64,000 nt of DNA from Candidatus Omnitrophota bacterium (GTDB taxonomy: Bacteria; Hinthialibacterota; Hinthialibacteria; OLB16): NCBI GenBank assembly GCA_020632575.1, contig JACKFH010000014.1:1-64000 (forward strand). Direction: 5' to 3'. The notes beneath the pieces were generated by a model. That model was not told the origin of the DNA. It ran no database searches and worked only from the letters and a program-made list of their open reading frames with translations. A program made the translations under genes and the position numbers. Below are positions 17,417-25,502 of the stretch, piece after piece. Every line of letters begins with the position of its first letter. Position 1 is the first letter of the stretch.

Positions 17417-20056
17417 ATGAAAAATAGACTCTCAATAATTCTCATCCTCCTATTCCTCTCATTCCCCTCATTCGCTGTCGAGGTTCTCAATTTCCAGAAG
17501 GCGACCATTGTCATCGGGAATGAAGCGGGTCCGATCGAGAAACGGATCGCCAACCTGCTCGCGGAAAGGCTCCAGGAACCGAGTGGACTGCCGGCCTCAG
17601 TTATTGCTGAATCCGAAATGGGGGAACCCTCCGAGGGAGAGTTGCAGATCTTACTCGGGATCCCGGACCATTCCGAAACCATTTCAAAGGTCTTCTACGA
17701 TGAGCGGATCGATCCTCTGACCGAACTCGACCCCGGCTTGGAGGGGTTCTTATTGAAACTGATGGATCCCGATGGAGATCCCTTCCTGCTCGCCGCGGGA
17801 TTCGATGAGCGGGGTTGCCTCTATGCGGTGGGAGAGATTCTTCGGAAAGTTCGGATCACGGAGAAAGAGTTTCAGTTCTTCCCTCCCCTCGAGGTCAGAA
17901 CGGCCCCGGCATTCGAAGTCAGGGGGACGCAGTTCGAACAAAGCGGGGTGGCCATCAACAAAGGGAAGGCGCGGCCCTGGACAAACAAGGACCGTGAGCG
18001 AGTGATCCTCGACTACGCATTGGCCGGAGCCAATGTCTTCAGCACGGGTCCGGGAGAAATGTTCGATTTCATCAAATCATTTGGCCTGATGACCCAGGGA
18101 GGGTTTGGGGCCAACACGGGTTCGGGTCCGCCCGAGTGGAATGCGAAGGAATCGATTGGCCGAACAGGGTATCTCTGCCTCTCCGTTCCGGAGGCCAAAG
18201 CGGCTCAAATCGAACGATGCGAGAACCAGTTCAAGAACGGTCCCGAGTTCGATTTCATCAAGTTTCACGGGGGGGATGGGGGCGGTTGCGAATGCGATCT
18301 CTGCAATCCCTACGGTCTGACCTTTATCAAGACGGTGGAGGAGATGGCGAACGCGATCCACAAGTATCACCCGAAGACCCGGATTTATTTCACCAATCAA
18401 AAGTTCGATGACGAAGACGATATCGCGATTTTCAAATATCTCCAGGAGAAACCTCGAGATTGGTTGTGGGCTTGGGGCTACGGACCCGGCTCGGATGCGA
18501 TGGGTTGGCAACCGGGGCATCGCCAGACCCACCGGATGGATCTATTCAGGCATCCCGGCATGGGGCCCTTCGCGCGTTACTGTCAGGAGATCCTCCACCA
18601 ATTGCCGCCTCAACAAGTGCTCGTCTTCTATAATGAGATCACCCACTGGAGGTATTCGCAGCACGGTTATATTCAGATGTACCCGCGGGCTGACCGGAAC
18701 GGCGATCTGCCGCCTCCTTGGAATCATTTCATCTATGAGCGACGCCCGGATCAGGCGATCACCATGGTGTACGACCGCCTCACCTTTTTCGCTTGGCCAA
18801 AATTCTATTATTGGGTTTTTCATCAATTGCTTCCTTACGGTGTCGGGGATATCACCCACTCCAGCGGGCACCACGATCATTTTAACCAGTGGATGTGGCA
18901 ACGGCTGCTTTGGGCGCCGCACACCCCGCTGCAGGATGTGGTCGATGAGTATTCCTTGACCTGGTTCGGGCGCGAGGCGGCGCCGATGATGGCTCAGGCG
19001 CTGTACCAGCTGGAGGAGAATCTGGAGGAGGACCGAGAGCATCCGATCGACGAGAAACCGGGAATCGATCGGTATTACCGTCTCGTGAAATCGGCCGGAG
19101 AAAAAATGCCGGCCCACCTGATGAAGGACAACTGGATCTGGCGGGAGCACATGGTGAAAGCCTCGCTCGATAAGCACATCAAACTCGATTACAAGCAACA
19201 GCATGAACGTCAGAAAGAGATCGAGTCCATCATTCGAAAAGGTTTTGAGGATGGCAATCTGAATGCGGCAATCGCCAAAGCCCTGCTACTCGCGGCAACT
19301 CCCGAGCCGACCGAAGAGATGAGGGCGCTGCATGAGGAAGCACTTCGCTTGGGCAAGGAGAGCAATGAGATAATGGGTGTGCGAAACGAGGGTCTCTTCA
19401 ACCTCAAACACGATTATGTCGGCCTCGGTTGGTACGAGCGCCAATTGAAAAAGGCGCAAGAACTCGAAGGGGACGCCAAGCGGGAGGCGCTGTGGCTGGT
19501 TGCCCACTACGCGGACGCGGGCGAGGGGGGCTATTACGACAACTGCGGCACTTTCGATCCCTCGCCGAATCTGGTGAACGGTTACCCCTACGATCATGGA
19601 CAACCCTTTGTCCCGATGATGCTCTCGGAAGCGAACACGCCTAGTCAGAAGTCGATGTGTTTCACCCAGGACGAGGAGGAGGGAGTTGCGTTCGAGTACC
19701 GTAACCTCGACCCCAACGCCGACTACCAGATCCGTTTCACCTTTGTCCGCCCCTGGTACCAGGAACGCTACAACATGCGGATGAATCAGAAATCGGAAAC
19801 CATCTATGCCGACGACCAAGTCCTCGCTCAAGAGTTGGAACTACCCCAAAGGGTCAGCGACTTCTTCACTTTCGACATCCCCAAAGAAGCAGTCCAGGAC
19901 GGGACCCTCAAGATCCAATTCAAGAAAGCCGAGGGAGTCGCCGACGGCCCACGGGTGCTCCGTGAGATGTGGCGAAACTCGGGGGGTTGGGGGACGATCG
20001 TTTCGGAGGCGTGGCTGATGCGGAAGGACAAGTTGCCTTGGGCGGAAGGGAATTGA
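17417..20056 (+). CDS. Secreted DUF4838 glycoside-hydrolase-like protein
   Basis: The 879-residue protein has a clean signal peptide (MKNRLSIILILLFLSFPSFA) after a GGAAGGAA site. Residues ~30-160 look like the GH67-type N-terminal domain (FDERGCLYAVGEILRKV). The central ~300 residues match DUF4838, including the glycine-rich HGGDGGGCECDLC block with its C-x-C-x2-C cluster and a SGHHDHFNQWMWQRLL segment. The last ~200 residues look like a beta-rich carbohydrate-binding-like module. The family is common in polysaccharide degraders and related to alpha-glucuronidases, but its activity is not established. Likely periplasmic or extracellular. Confidence 0.85.
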   Translation: MKNRLSIILILLFLSFPSFAVEVLNFQKATIVIGNEAGPIEKRIANLLAERLQEPSGLPASVIAESEMGEPSEGELQILLGIPDHSETISKVFYDERIDPLTELDPGLEGFLLKLMDPDGDPFLLAAGFDERGCLYAVGEILRKVRITEKEFQFFPPLEVRTAPAFEVRGTQFEQSGVAINKGKARPWTNKDRERVILDYALAGANVFSTGPGEMFDFIKSFGLMTQGGFGANTGSGPPEWNAKESIGRTGYLCLSVPEAKAAQIERCENQFKNGPEFDFIKFHGGDGGGCECDLCNPYGLTFIKTVEEMANAIHKYHPKTRIYFTNQKFDDEDDIAIFKYLQEKPRDWLWAWGYGPGSDAMGWQPGHRQTHRMDLFRHPGMGPFARYCQEILHQLPPQQVLVFYNEITHWRYSQHGYIQMYPRADRNGDLPPPWNHFIYERRPDQAITMVYDRLTFFAWPKFYYWVFHQLLPYGVGDITHSSGHHDHFNQWMWQRLLWAPHTPLQDVVDEYSLTWFGREAAPMMAQALYQLEENLEEDREHPIDEKPGIDRYYRLVKSAGEKMPAHLMKDNWIWREHMVKASLDKHIKLDYKQQHERQKEIESIIRKGFEDGNLNAAIAKALLLAATPEPTEEMRALHEEALRLGKESNEIMGVRNEGLFNLKHDYVGLGWYERQLKKAQELEGDAKREALWLVAHYADAGEGGYYDNCGTFDPSPNLVNGYPYDHGQPFVPMMLSEANTPSQKSMCFTQDEEEGVAFEYRNLDPNADYQIRFTFVRPWYQERYNMRMNQKSETIYADDQVLAQELELPQRVSDFFTFDIPKEAVQDGTLKIQFKKAEGVADGPRVLREMWRNSGGWGTIVSEAWLMRKDKLPWAEGN

Positions 20057-20092
20057 TTCTTTCGCTTTTCCGAAGATCCTCACCCAGCACCT

Positions 20093-20241
20093 GGTTCGAG
20101 AATCCCTTCTCGAACCCACTTCCGCACGAATCCCTGCGTGCCATCGCTCCCAGGGGATTCGAATCGGGGGTTGAACCGGTCGGGTCTATTCCGCGGGAAA
20201 GGATTCCTGCTCAAGTCGCGCCGAGAAAGGAATCTCGGCGC
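20093..20241 (+). repeat. 149-bp four-hairpin repeat, copy 1
   Basis: The element starts with the palindrome GGTTCGAGAA...TTCTCGAACC (20093-20116) and ends with GCGCCGAGA...TCTCGGCGC (20218-20241). Two further inverted repeats lie between (GCACGAA...CGTGC and GGAAAGGATTCC). Copies at 21428-21576 and, inverted, at 29821-29969 have exactly the same length. No protein is encoded. Confidence 0.85.
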
Positions 20242-20285
20242 AGGCGGTTTCGCGCGATCATCTATATCACAATAACAACTCAATA

Positions 20286-20440
20286 GGTGTCATTTCGACC
20301 GAAGGGAGAAATCTGTCGGGTAAGACCCACTTTATCGTTCACAAAAAGTTGAGAAGGGGGCCGAGAACCTTGAGTTGGGTTGACAGCGAATCGAAAGAAT
20401 TTCGGCATCGATCAGATTCCTGCCTTCGCAGGAATGACAC
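20286..20440 (+). repeat. ~154-bp inverted-terminal repeat, copy 1
   Basis: It begins GGTGTCATTTCGACC and ends GGAATGACAC, so the ends are imperfect inverted repeats of about 25-30 bp, with AGAAATCTG left and CAGATTCCT right. Copies lie at 21239-21392 and 21621-21774. The right end also forms the hairpin ATTCCTGC-CTTC-GCAGGAAT. The layout resembles a MITE-like element without any coding capacity. Confidence 0.8.
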
Positions 20441-20499
20441 GGATGGAAGTCCGCAAAGAAGACAAGGTTTACTGTGCTGGTCCCGGGGCCACAGCGCCA

Positions 20500-21117
20500 T
20501 CATGATTGGCTGCGGCGAAGGCGGTAAAAGCGAGGCTGTGCTTTCCGCACAAAACGGGGCGCCCTGGCCAAATCGAAGGCTTCCTCGTCGGTGATCCTCC
20601 ATCCGCTATAAGCTTGTTCAATCTCCTCCCGACCGATTCCTCGTGGCAGGGGTCCTCTGCGACCCGGTAAGAACGCGTACATTAGAAGCGTGGCGTCCTC
20701 GGTAGCCACCGCCGTGACCTCACGGCCTACTGCCCGCACTTGCTCGGCCGGGAGACCATGTACGACGCCAAAGTCCAGGATGAGCCGAAATCCCGGGGCG
20801 ATGCCCGCGGCCGTGAGCGCCGTTACGCTCCCTTCGACGAATCGAACCTCCGCGCCGGCTCCGCGTGCGCGTTCGCGGGCGATGCGCACCGCCTTCGGCA
20901 CGAGGTCGATGCCGGTTACTTCCCACCCGCGTTGAGCCAGGCGAACCGACCAGAATCCGGTCCCGCATCCGAGATCAAGCGTGCGTCCATAGGGCGGTTC
21001 TCGACCGGTCTCTTCTCGCTCAAGAAGCGCGACGGCCTGTTGGCCTATCGGAAGTGACGGCATCCGCTCCCATGGTGTTAAGCCGACCAGATACTGGAAT
21101 TTATAGAAAAGGCTCAC
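20500..21117 (-). CDS. Class I SAM-dependent methyltransferase
   Basis: The 205-residue protein starts at a GTG (21115-21117). Motif I is TLDLGCGTGFWSVRLA (about residues 45-60), motif II contains VTGIDLVPKAV, and a LDFGVVHGL segment holds the post-motif region. The substrate cannot be told. Codon choice is visibly richer in G+C than the flanking genes, with many CGC, GCG and GCC codons, and the gene is framed by palindromic repeats on both sides. Recent acquisition is therefore plausible. No operon partner is present. Confidence 0.85.
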   Translation of the reverse strand: MSLFYKFQYLVGLTPWERMPSLPIGQQAVALLEREETGREPPYGRTLDLGCGTGFWSVRLAQRGWEVTGIDLVPKAVRIARERARGAGAEVRFVEGSVTALTAAGIAPGFRLILDFGVVHGLPAEQVRAVGREVTAVATEDATLLMYAFLPGRRGPLPRGIGREEIEQAYSGWRITDEEAFDLARAPRFVRKAQPRFYRLRRSQS

Positions 21118-21238
21118 TCAATCTCCCGGTAATGCCTTGGCGGCTAACAATGTCATATCGTTTCTTCATAACACCTTTGGGCCGGAAAATCACGGGACAC
21201 GCCGGTTCGAGAATCTGCTCTCCCACAAAACTCGATAA

Positions 21239-21392
21239 GTGTCATTTCGACCAAGGGGAGAAATCTGTCGGGTGAGACCCGCTTTATCATTCCAACAAAC
21301 TGAGGAGGGGGGCAAGAACCTCCACTTGTGTTGATCGCAAATCGAAAGGTTTCGGCGTCGATCAGATTCCTCCCATTCGGTCGGAATGACAC
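21239..21392 (+). repeat. ~154-bp inverted-terminal repeat, copy 2
   Basis: Same ends as the copy at 20286-20440 (GTGTCATTTCGACC...CGGAATGACAC) and the same internal AACCTCCA and GAATCGAAAG-like blocks, with scattered differences. It lies directly before the second four-hairpin element. Confidence 0.8.
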
Positions 21393-21427
21393 CTATTGAA
21401 GTCCTCGAAGAAGACAAGGTGCGGGCT

Positions 21428-21576
21428 GGTTCGAGAATCCCTTCTCGAACCCACTTCCGCACGAATCCCTTCGTGCCATCGCCCACCGGAGATCTGAATC
21501 GGAGGATTAACCTGTCGGGTCTATTCCGCAGGAAGGGATTCCTGCTCAAGTTGCGCCGAGAAAGGAATCTCGGCGC
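21428..21576 (+). repeat. 149-bp four-hairpin repeat, copy 2
   Basis: The outer palindromes are 21428-21451 and 21553-21576. The inner hairpins GCACGAA-TCCC-TTCGTGC and CAGGAA-GGGA-TTCCTG are perfect here, better than in copy 1. It sits between two copies of the 154-bp repeat. Confidence 0.85.
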
Positions 21577-21620
21577 AGGCGGTTCCGCGCGAGCACCCAA
21601 TCCTAACGAACACTTCGATA

Positions 21621-21774
21621 GGTGTCATTTCGACCAACGGGAGAAATCTGTCGGGTGAGACCCACCTTATCATTCACAAAAAGTTGAGAAGGGTGCCGTG
21701 AACCTCCATTCGGGTTGATTCCGAATCGAAAGTTTTCGGCATCGATCAGATTCCTCCTTACGTCGGAATGACAC
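21621..21774 (+). repeat. ~154-bp inverted-terminal repeat, copy 3
   Basis: Starts GGTGTCATTTCGACC and ends CGGAATGACAC. A short downstream tail (GAAGTTCTCGAAAAAGACAAG) is shared with the other copies, and a truncated gene fragment begins about 20 bp after it. Confidence 0.8.
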
Positions 21775-21814
21775 CTATTGAAGTTCTCGAAAAAGACAAG
21801 TTTAAGTTTCTCTG

Positions 21815-21998
21815 GAGGCAGCAGGCGGCGTAAACGAAATGGGTGAAAGCGTTCTTCTCGGATTTCTCGTACCGCCAGTGAGTGTGGATGGCGTAGTGAT
21901 ACATGCTGAGGAGCGTGGGGTCGGTCTCGTAGCGGATGAGGTGGTAGTCATTCATGAACGGCCATGTTGTCATCCGGCTGGTGGCCCGGCGAATCCGG
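21815..21998 (-). pseudogene. Fragment of the six-hairpin glycosidase-like gene (copy 1)
   Basis: This 184-bp stretch matches, with base changes, the same strand of the intact gene around 24482-24668. The encoded remnant reads NDYHLIRYETDPTLLSMYHY and AIHTHW...SEKNAFTHFVYAACCL. One extra G near 21960 breaks the frame (WPFMNDYH instead of MAFMNYYH). No start or stop belongs to it. It lies between a 154-bp repeat and higA and is a decayed partial duplicate. Confidence 0.8.
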
Positions 21999-22044
21999 CG
22001 GAAATGTCGGTTGGTTGCCCCTAAGGTCCACCAACCACAATGGA

Positions 22045-22335
22045 TCAGGCATCCATAGCGACCAATGGTCGGACCTGAAACTTCGGCCGTTCCGCCGACA
22101 AATCATGAGTCGCTTGTAGATTGAGCCAGAACTCCGGCGTGGTTTTGAATGCTTGCGAAAGCAACCACGCGGTATTCGGGGTGACACCCCGTTTCCCCCT
22201 CACGATCTCATTGATTCGCTGTACCGGAATTCCAATGTGGTCCGCGAGTGCCTTCTGGGTTAGACCCAGGGGTTCCAAGAATTCCTCCCGCAATATTTTT
22301 CCGGGATGGGCCGCTATTCGATTGGATGGAATCAT
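22045..22335 (-). CDS. higA: HigA-type antitoxin, XRE helix-turn-helix
   Basis: I place the start at the ATG at 22335, which has AAAGGTGA six bases upstream; an ATG at 22353 lacks a site. The 96-residue protein has the HigA layout: RIAAHPGKILREEFLEPLGL, a helix-turn-helix (QKALADHIGIPVQRINEIVRGKRGV, near residues 25-50), then TAWLLSQAFKTTPEFWLNLQ. It should neutralise HigB and repress the operon. It follows higB in the toxin-first order normal for this family. C-terminal residues after NLQATHDL are variable in the family. Confidence 0.92.
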   Translation of the reverse strand: MIPSNRIAAHPGKILREEFLEPLGLTQKALADHIGIPVQRINEIVRGKRGVTPNTAWLLSQAFKTTPEFWLNLQATHDLSAERPKFQVRPLVAMDA

Positions 22336-22359
22336 TTGTTCACCTTTCGTCATTATCGG

Positions 22360-22650
22360 TTAGTGGTAATCGGTAATCCGCACATCATGGGCGCCCGAAT
22401 CTTGCCATCGGAAAATCACTCGCCATTGCGCATTGATCCGAATACTGTGAAATCCCTTAAGATCTCCCTTTAACGCCTCCAACCGATTTCCTGGCGGCGC
22501 GCGAAGATCATCCAACGATTGCGCGGCATTCAGGACATCCAATTTGTTGAGCGCGCTTTCCAAGATTGATGGGGGAAAGCGCCGGACACGACTACCAGAA
22601 ACCGCGTTATACAAATCGGACGTAGCGCGGTCTCCAAATGACGCAATCAT
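22360..22650 (-). CDS. higB: HigB-type RelE-fold toxin
   Basis: The 96-residue protein has the family features FGDRATSDLYN, RRFPPSILESALNKLDVLNAA, a DDLRAPPGNRLEALKGDLKG block and the C-terminal SIRINAQWRVIFRW...DVRITDYH. These proteins are ribosome-dependent mRNA nucleases. No Shine-Dalgarno precedes the ATG and the predicted transcript start falls on or next to it, so the message may be leaderless. It is complete in length, and the toxin-antitoxin pair looks functional. Confidence 0.92.
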   Translation of the reverse strand: MIASFGDRATSDLYNAVSGSRVRRFPPSILESALNKLDVLNAAQSLDDLRAPPGNRLEALKGDLKGFHSIRINAQWRVIFRWQDSGAHDVRITDYH

Positions 22651-22656
22651 GTTAAT

Positions 22657-22685
22657 AGAATAACGGATTCACGGAATCCATGCAA
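22657..22685 (-). promoter_or_regulatory. higBA promoter with palindromic operator in spacer
   Basis: Reading the minus strand, TTGCAT (22685-22680) is followed after 17 bp by TATTCT (22662-22657). The spacer holds a perfect GGATTC-CGT-GAATCC palindrome (22679-22665), a plausible HigA operator that would block RNA polymerase. Six bases separate the -10 from the higB ATG. Confidence 0.65.
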
Positions 22686-22835
22686 ATGGTTACCCCACCC
22701 GAAACGGGGGCGATTCCGGCCAGTGTAAAATCGGAAGATTGGATTGCGAGCGTCGTCTGACTAATCCTCAGTGACAAGTGTCCACACTCTTTTAAGCGGA
22801 ATATCGACTCCTCCATCCGGTCCAGGTGAAAAAAT

Positions 22836-23076
22836 CTCCACCGCGTCCTCGAAACAGGAGAGCGGGGGCGAGAGGTCCTCCTCCCCCCACTGATCGCGGC
22901 GGGTCTTTCCGAGGCAGCAGGCGGCGTAAACGAAATGGGTGAAAGCGTTCTTCTCGGATCTCTCGTACTGCCAGTGGGTGTGGATGGCGTAATAGTACAT
23001 GCTGAGGAGGGTGGGGTCGGTCTCGTAGTGGATGAGGTGGTAGTCATTCATAACCGCCATGTTGTCATCCGGCTGG
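22836..23076 (-). pseudogene. Fragment of the six-hairpin glycosidase-like gene (copy 2)
   Basis: This ~241-bp stretch corresponds to bases ~24415-24655 of the intact gene. It encodes DDNMAVMNDYHLIHYETDPT followed by SMYYYAIHTHWQYERSEKNA and GKTRRDQWGEEDLSPPLSCF, after which homology stops and unrelated sequence follows. It has no start of its own and lacks over 300 residues of the parent. Together with the fragment at 21815-21998 it brackets higBA, all in one orientation. Confidence 0.8.
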
Positions 23077-23120
23077 ACCCTCGGGTGCTGGTCTCGGAAC
23101 TGCGATTCCGGGACCAAGAT

Positions 23121-23210
23121 TCGACGGGAGTTGCACTCCTCATCTCCCTCACCCTCGGAGTCAAACTCCGGTCGAATTTCGCACGGGATTCATAAATCAC
23201 GGGCGAGCAG
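23121..23210 (+). repeat. ~90-bp palindrome-containing repeat, copy 1
   Basis: Contains GGGAGTTGCACTCC and CGGAGTCAAACTCCG palindromes, then GTCGAATTTCGCACGGGATTC. A second copy with base changes lies at 24010-24095. The stretch 23077-23317 otherwise shows no gene. Confidence 0.65.
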
Positions 23211-23317
23211 CGTACTTGAGTCAATCCATCTTCAAAGTAGGAAGAGTTGCGAACGCCTACATTAAACCAGAGCGCGTTTTTCGCGTGATCGGGTTGGACA
23301 GCTTTATCGGCCCGGTT

Positions 23318-23902
23318 TCACTTTCCCAGAAGCCGACGAAATAGCGATTTCTTTGGAGGCGTCGGCCTCGACAGCACCGCAAACTCGTTATTGACCAGGT
23401 GAGGACTATCTTCGTCGTACTTGAACCCGACGAGCTGCTGGGCAACCATGACTGGTATATTGAATATGTAATCCACTTCCTCGGTGTCAGCGTCCTCGGA
23501 TCGCTGCGCTTTCTCCATCTCATCTCGAATTTTGGGAAAGCACTCCGGCAAGTCACCGTCAACATCGAGGTGGCGTGGCCCTTTCTCGCTTTCGTGCGAT
23601 ATCCACCATGCGCGTTTCCCGCTGGACCACATCTCTAAAGAACTGGCCATCATATATTCTGAAACCATGAACAGAAGCACATCTCGGGATTTCGACAGGA
23701 CAGCGAGATCCTCGGGTCGCAAAAATGAACAGGGAACTTCGTCGTTGCACCAAATGACACGCCATCCGGTATCGAGGCGAGCCATCGAGATGGACGACTC
23801 TGGTCCTTCTTCGACCTCGCCGGTCGCAGACAACTCCAGATCTTTCAAAAACTGATCGGCCGCTTCTTCTCGAACCGCACACCAAGTGATAGAAAAGCCC
23901 AT
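23318..23902 (-). CDS. Unknown soluble protein, 194 residues
   Basis: I cannot assign a family. The start is well supported by GAGGAGA five bases before the ATG at 23902. The protein opens MGFSITWCAVREEAADQFLK with an ELSATGEVEE block, a pattern I associate with small stand-alone proteins of unknown role. The middle is acidic (SEDADTEEVDY) and the tail basic (KKSLFRRLLGK). There is no signal peptide or membrane segment. Its place in a repeat-rich island beside a toxin-antitoxin module could fit an immunity or accessory protein, but nothing in the sequence proves this. Confidence 0.7.
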   Translation of the reverse strand: MGFSITWCAVREEAADQFLKDLELSATGEVEEGPESSISMARLDTGWRVIWCNDEVPCSFLRPEDLAVLSKSRDVLLFMVSEYMMASSLEMWSSGKRAWWISHESEKGPRHLDVDGDLPECFPKIRDEMEKAQRSEDADTEEVDYIFNIPVMVAQQLVGFKYDEDSPHLVNNEFAVLSRPTPPKKSLFRRLLGK

Positions 23903-24009
23903 TTGATTCTCCTCTTCTCAAGTCGAACAATGGTTATATGGTTTCCAAATATACCCGCTTTCGGGTCTTGCTTCCAGATAATATGCTACCATCAATTGCG
24001 ACGCTGTTG

Positions 24010-24095
24010 CCGGGAGTCTGACTCCAATTCTCAACCCCCTCGGAGTACAACTCCGGTCGAAGAACGCACGGGATTCACAAATCCCACGCGAGCAC
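24010..24095 (+). repeat. ~90-bp palindrome-containing repeat, copy 2
   Basis: Contains GGGAGTCTGACTCC and CGGAGTACAACTCCG palindromes followed by CGCACGGGATTCACAAATC, in the same order and orientation as at 23121-23210. It separates the orphan protein from the glycosidase-like gene. Confidence 0.65.
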
Positions 24096-24137
24096 CGGGG
24101 TCGGGATGGGGTTTGGCAGGGCCGGTCATATAGTCCC

Positions 24138-25502
24138 CTACCCCTCAACAAACCCATGATATCGCCCCATGTAGTAAGCCAACAGATAGTGGAAGCCGGG
24201 GCGTAGATGGGTGCCGTCGCCGTCCCAGGTGAGGTGGTAGGGGTTCCAGTCCCAGTAGATTTCTTGGCGTTCGTCGATGGGGAAGGGGGAGCCATCGATG
24301 CGGCGGCCGGATTCGGGGAGGCCGCCCTCCGGGTCGCCGAAGGGGATCAGGTCGATGCGGTGGGCGTTGGAGGTGGGCCATTCGAGGAGGTCGAGGGGAT
24401 AGAGTTGGAGGGTCTCCACCGCGTCCTCGAAACAGGAGAGCGGGGGCGAGAGGTCCTCCTCCCCCCACTGATCGCGGCGGGTCTTTCCGAGGCAGCAGGC
24501 GGCGTAAATGAAATTGGTGAAAGCGTTCTTCTCGGATTCCTCGTATTGCCAGTGAGTGCGGATGGCGTAGTAGTACATGCTGAGGAGTGTGGGATCAGTC
24601 TCGTAGCGGATGAGGTGGTAGTAGTTCATGAACGCCATGTTGTCATCCGGTTGGTGACCCGGCGAATCCGGACCCGGGAGCGATTTCGGTTGGGCCATGC
24701 CGTTCATGCCGTAGCCCTGGTCGAGTGCGAGTTCGAGGTAAGCCTCGCGGTATTTGGGATCGCCGGTGATGTGATGGGCGATGGAGAGATAGGTCAGGAT
24801 GCTGTAGCAATTCAGGCCGCGCTCCTCGACCCAGGCGGGGTTTCGGTTCAGATCGTCCGGGGAGAAATGGCCCCAGCGGGTGGGTTGGCCGTCGTAGTCG
24901 ACCAGGTTGTAACCGTGTCGGATGAGGTGGTCGATGATCCTGCGCACCACCACGCGCACCGGTTCCTTCTCCTCCTCCGTCTTGCACACGCGATCGTAGT
25001 AGATGGCGGCGCCCAAAAAGTGACCGTCCAATTCGTCGGAGCTCGCGTCGGCCTTCCAGTACCATTCGCCCGTCTTGTCGATGGGGACACGCCGTTCGAG
25101 GATTTTCCAGAGGGAGTCCCGCTGGTTGCGTTTGATGTCGTAGTCCTCGCTGTAGATCGCGCCCGGATCGGGTTCCGTGGTGGGGATGATGTTGCGCGCA
25201 ATAAGTCCTTCCGGCCCGCCGTACTTGCCGCCTTGGGTGACCTCGCTGAGGAAGGCCAGCGCTCGAAAAGATTTTTGCGCGTGCTCGCGGTACTTTTCGT
25301 CGCCGGTGGTCGCGTAGGCGAAACTCATGGCCGCGAGATAGAGGCCCGTATTGAACCCATCGTTGTCGGAATAGGTCGGCACGGCGGTGCTCTTGTCGCC
25401 GGGAATTTCTAAGTTGGCTGGGTTCACGTAGCCGAACTCAGTACGGCGATGATACTTCTCGATCTCGTCCTCGTAGAAAGCGGCTTTCTTCGCCAGGGTC
25501 AT
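24138..25502 (-). CDS. Six-hairpin (alpha/alpha toroid) glycosidase-like protein, C-terminal part of a split gene
   Basis: From the ATG at 25502 the frame gives 454 residues starting MTLAKKAAFYEDEIEKYHRR. It is helical with aromatic-rich repeats typical of alpha/alpha-barrel glycosidases (NDGFNTGLYLAAMSFAY, SDELDGHFLGAAIYYDRV, ERGLNCYSILTYLSIAHHIT, SPPLSCFEDAVETLQLY). The ATG overlaps the stop of the propeller part by ATGA (25499-25502), but no Shine-Dalgarno precedes it. In similar proteins as I recall them the TLAKKAA segment follows the propeller without a break, so this is probably the second half of one interrupted protein. The frame stays open upstream, but there it reads Arg/His-rich nonsense. 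It has no signal peptide of its own. Confidence 0.72.
   Translation of the reverse strand: MTLAKKAAFYEDEIEKYHRRTEFGYVNPANLEIPGDKSTAVPTYSDNDGFNTGLYLAAMSFAYATTGDEKYREHAQKSFRALAFLSEVTQGGKYGGPEGLIARNIIPTTEPDPGAIYSEDYDIKRNQRDSLWKILERRVPIDKTGEWYWKADASSDELDGHFLGAAIYYDRVCKTEEEKEPVRVVVRRIIDHLIRHGYNLVDYDGQPTRWGHFSPDDLNRNPAWVEERGLNCYSILTYLSIAHHITGDPKYREAYLELALDQGYGMNGMAQPKSLPGPDSPGHQPDDNMAFMNYYHLIRYETDPTLLSMYYYAIRTHWQYEESEKNAFTNFIYAACCLGKTRRDQWGEEDLSPPLSCFEDAVETLQLYPLDLLEWPTSNAHRIDLIPFGDPEGGLPESGRRIDGSPFPIDERQEIYWDWNPYHLTWDGDGTHLRPGFHYLLAYYMGRYHGFVEG

Noticed and set aside
20093..20116. tRNA-like T-arm (GGTTCGAGAATCC)
   Set aside because: It is one half of a perfect hairpin; no acceptor, D or anticodon stems can be drawn around it.
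20093..21774. CRISPR array
   Set aside because: The repeats are 149 and ~154 bp, of two kinds, irregularly spaced, with no short spacers and no cas genes.
24207..25412. Long plus-strand open frame (401 codons) opposite the glycosidase-like gene
   Set aside because: Mirror frame of a real gene with no ribosome site and Val/Ala/Gly-biased text; no recognisable domain.
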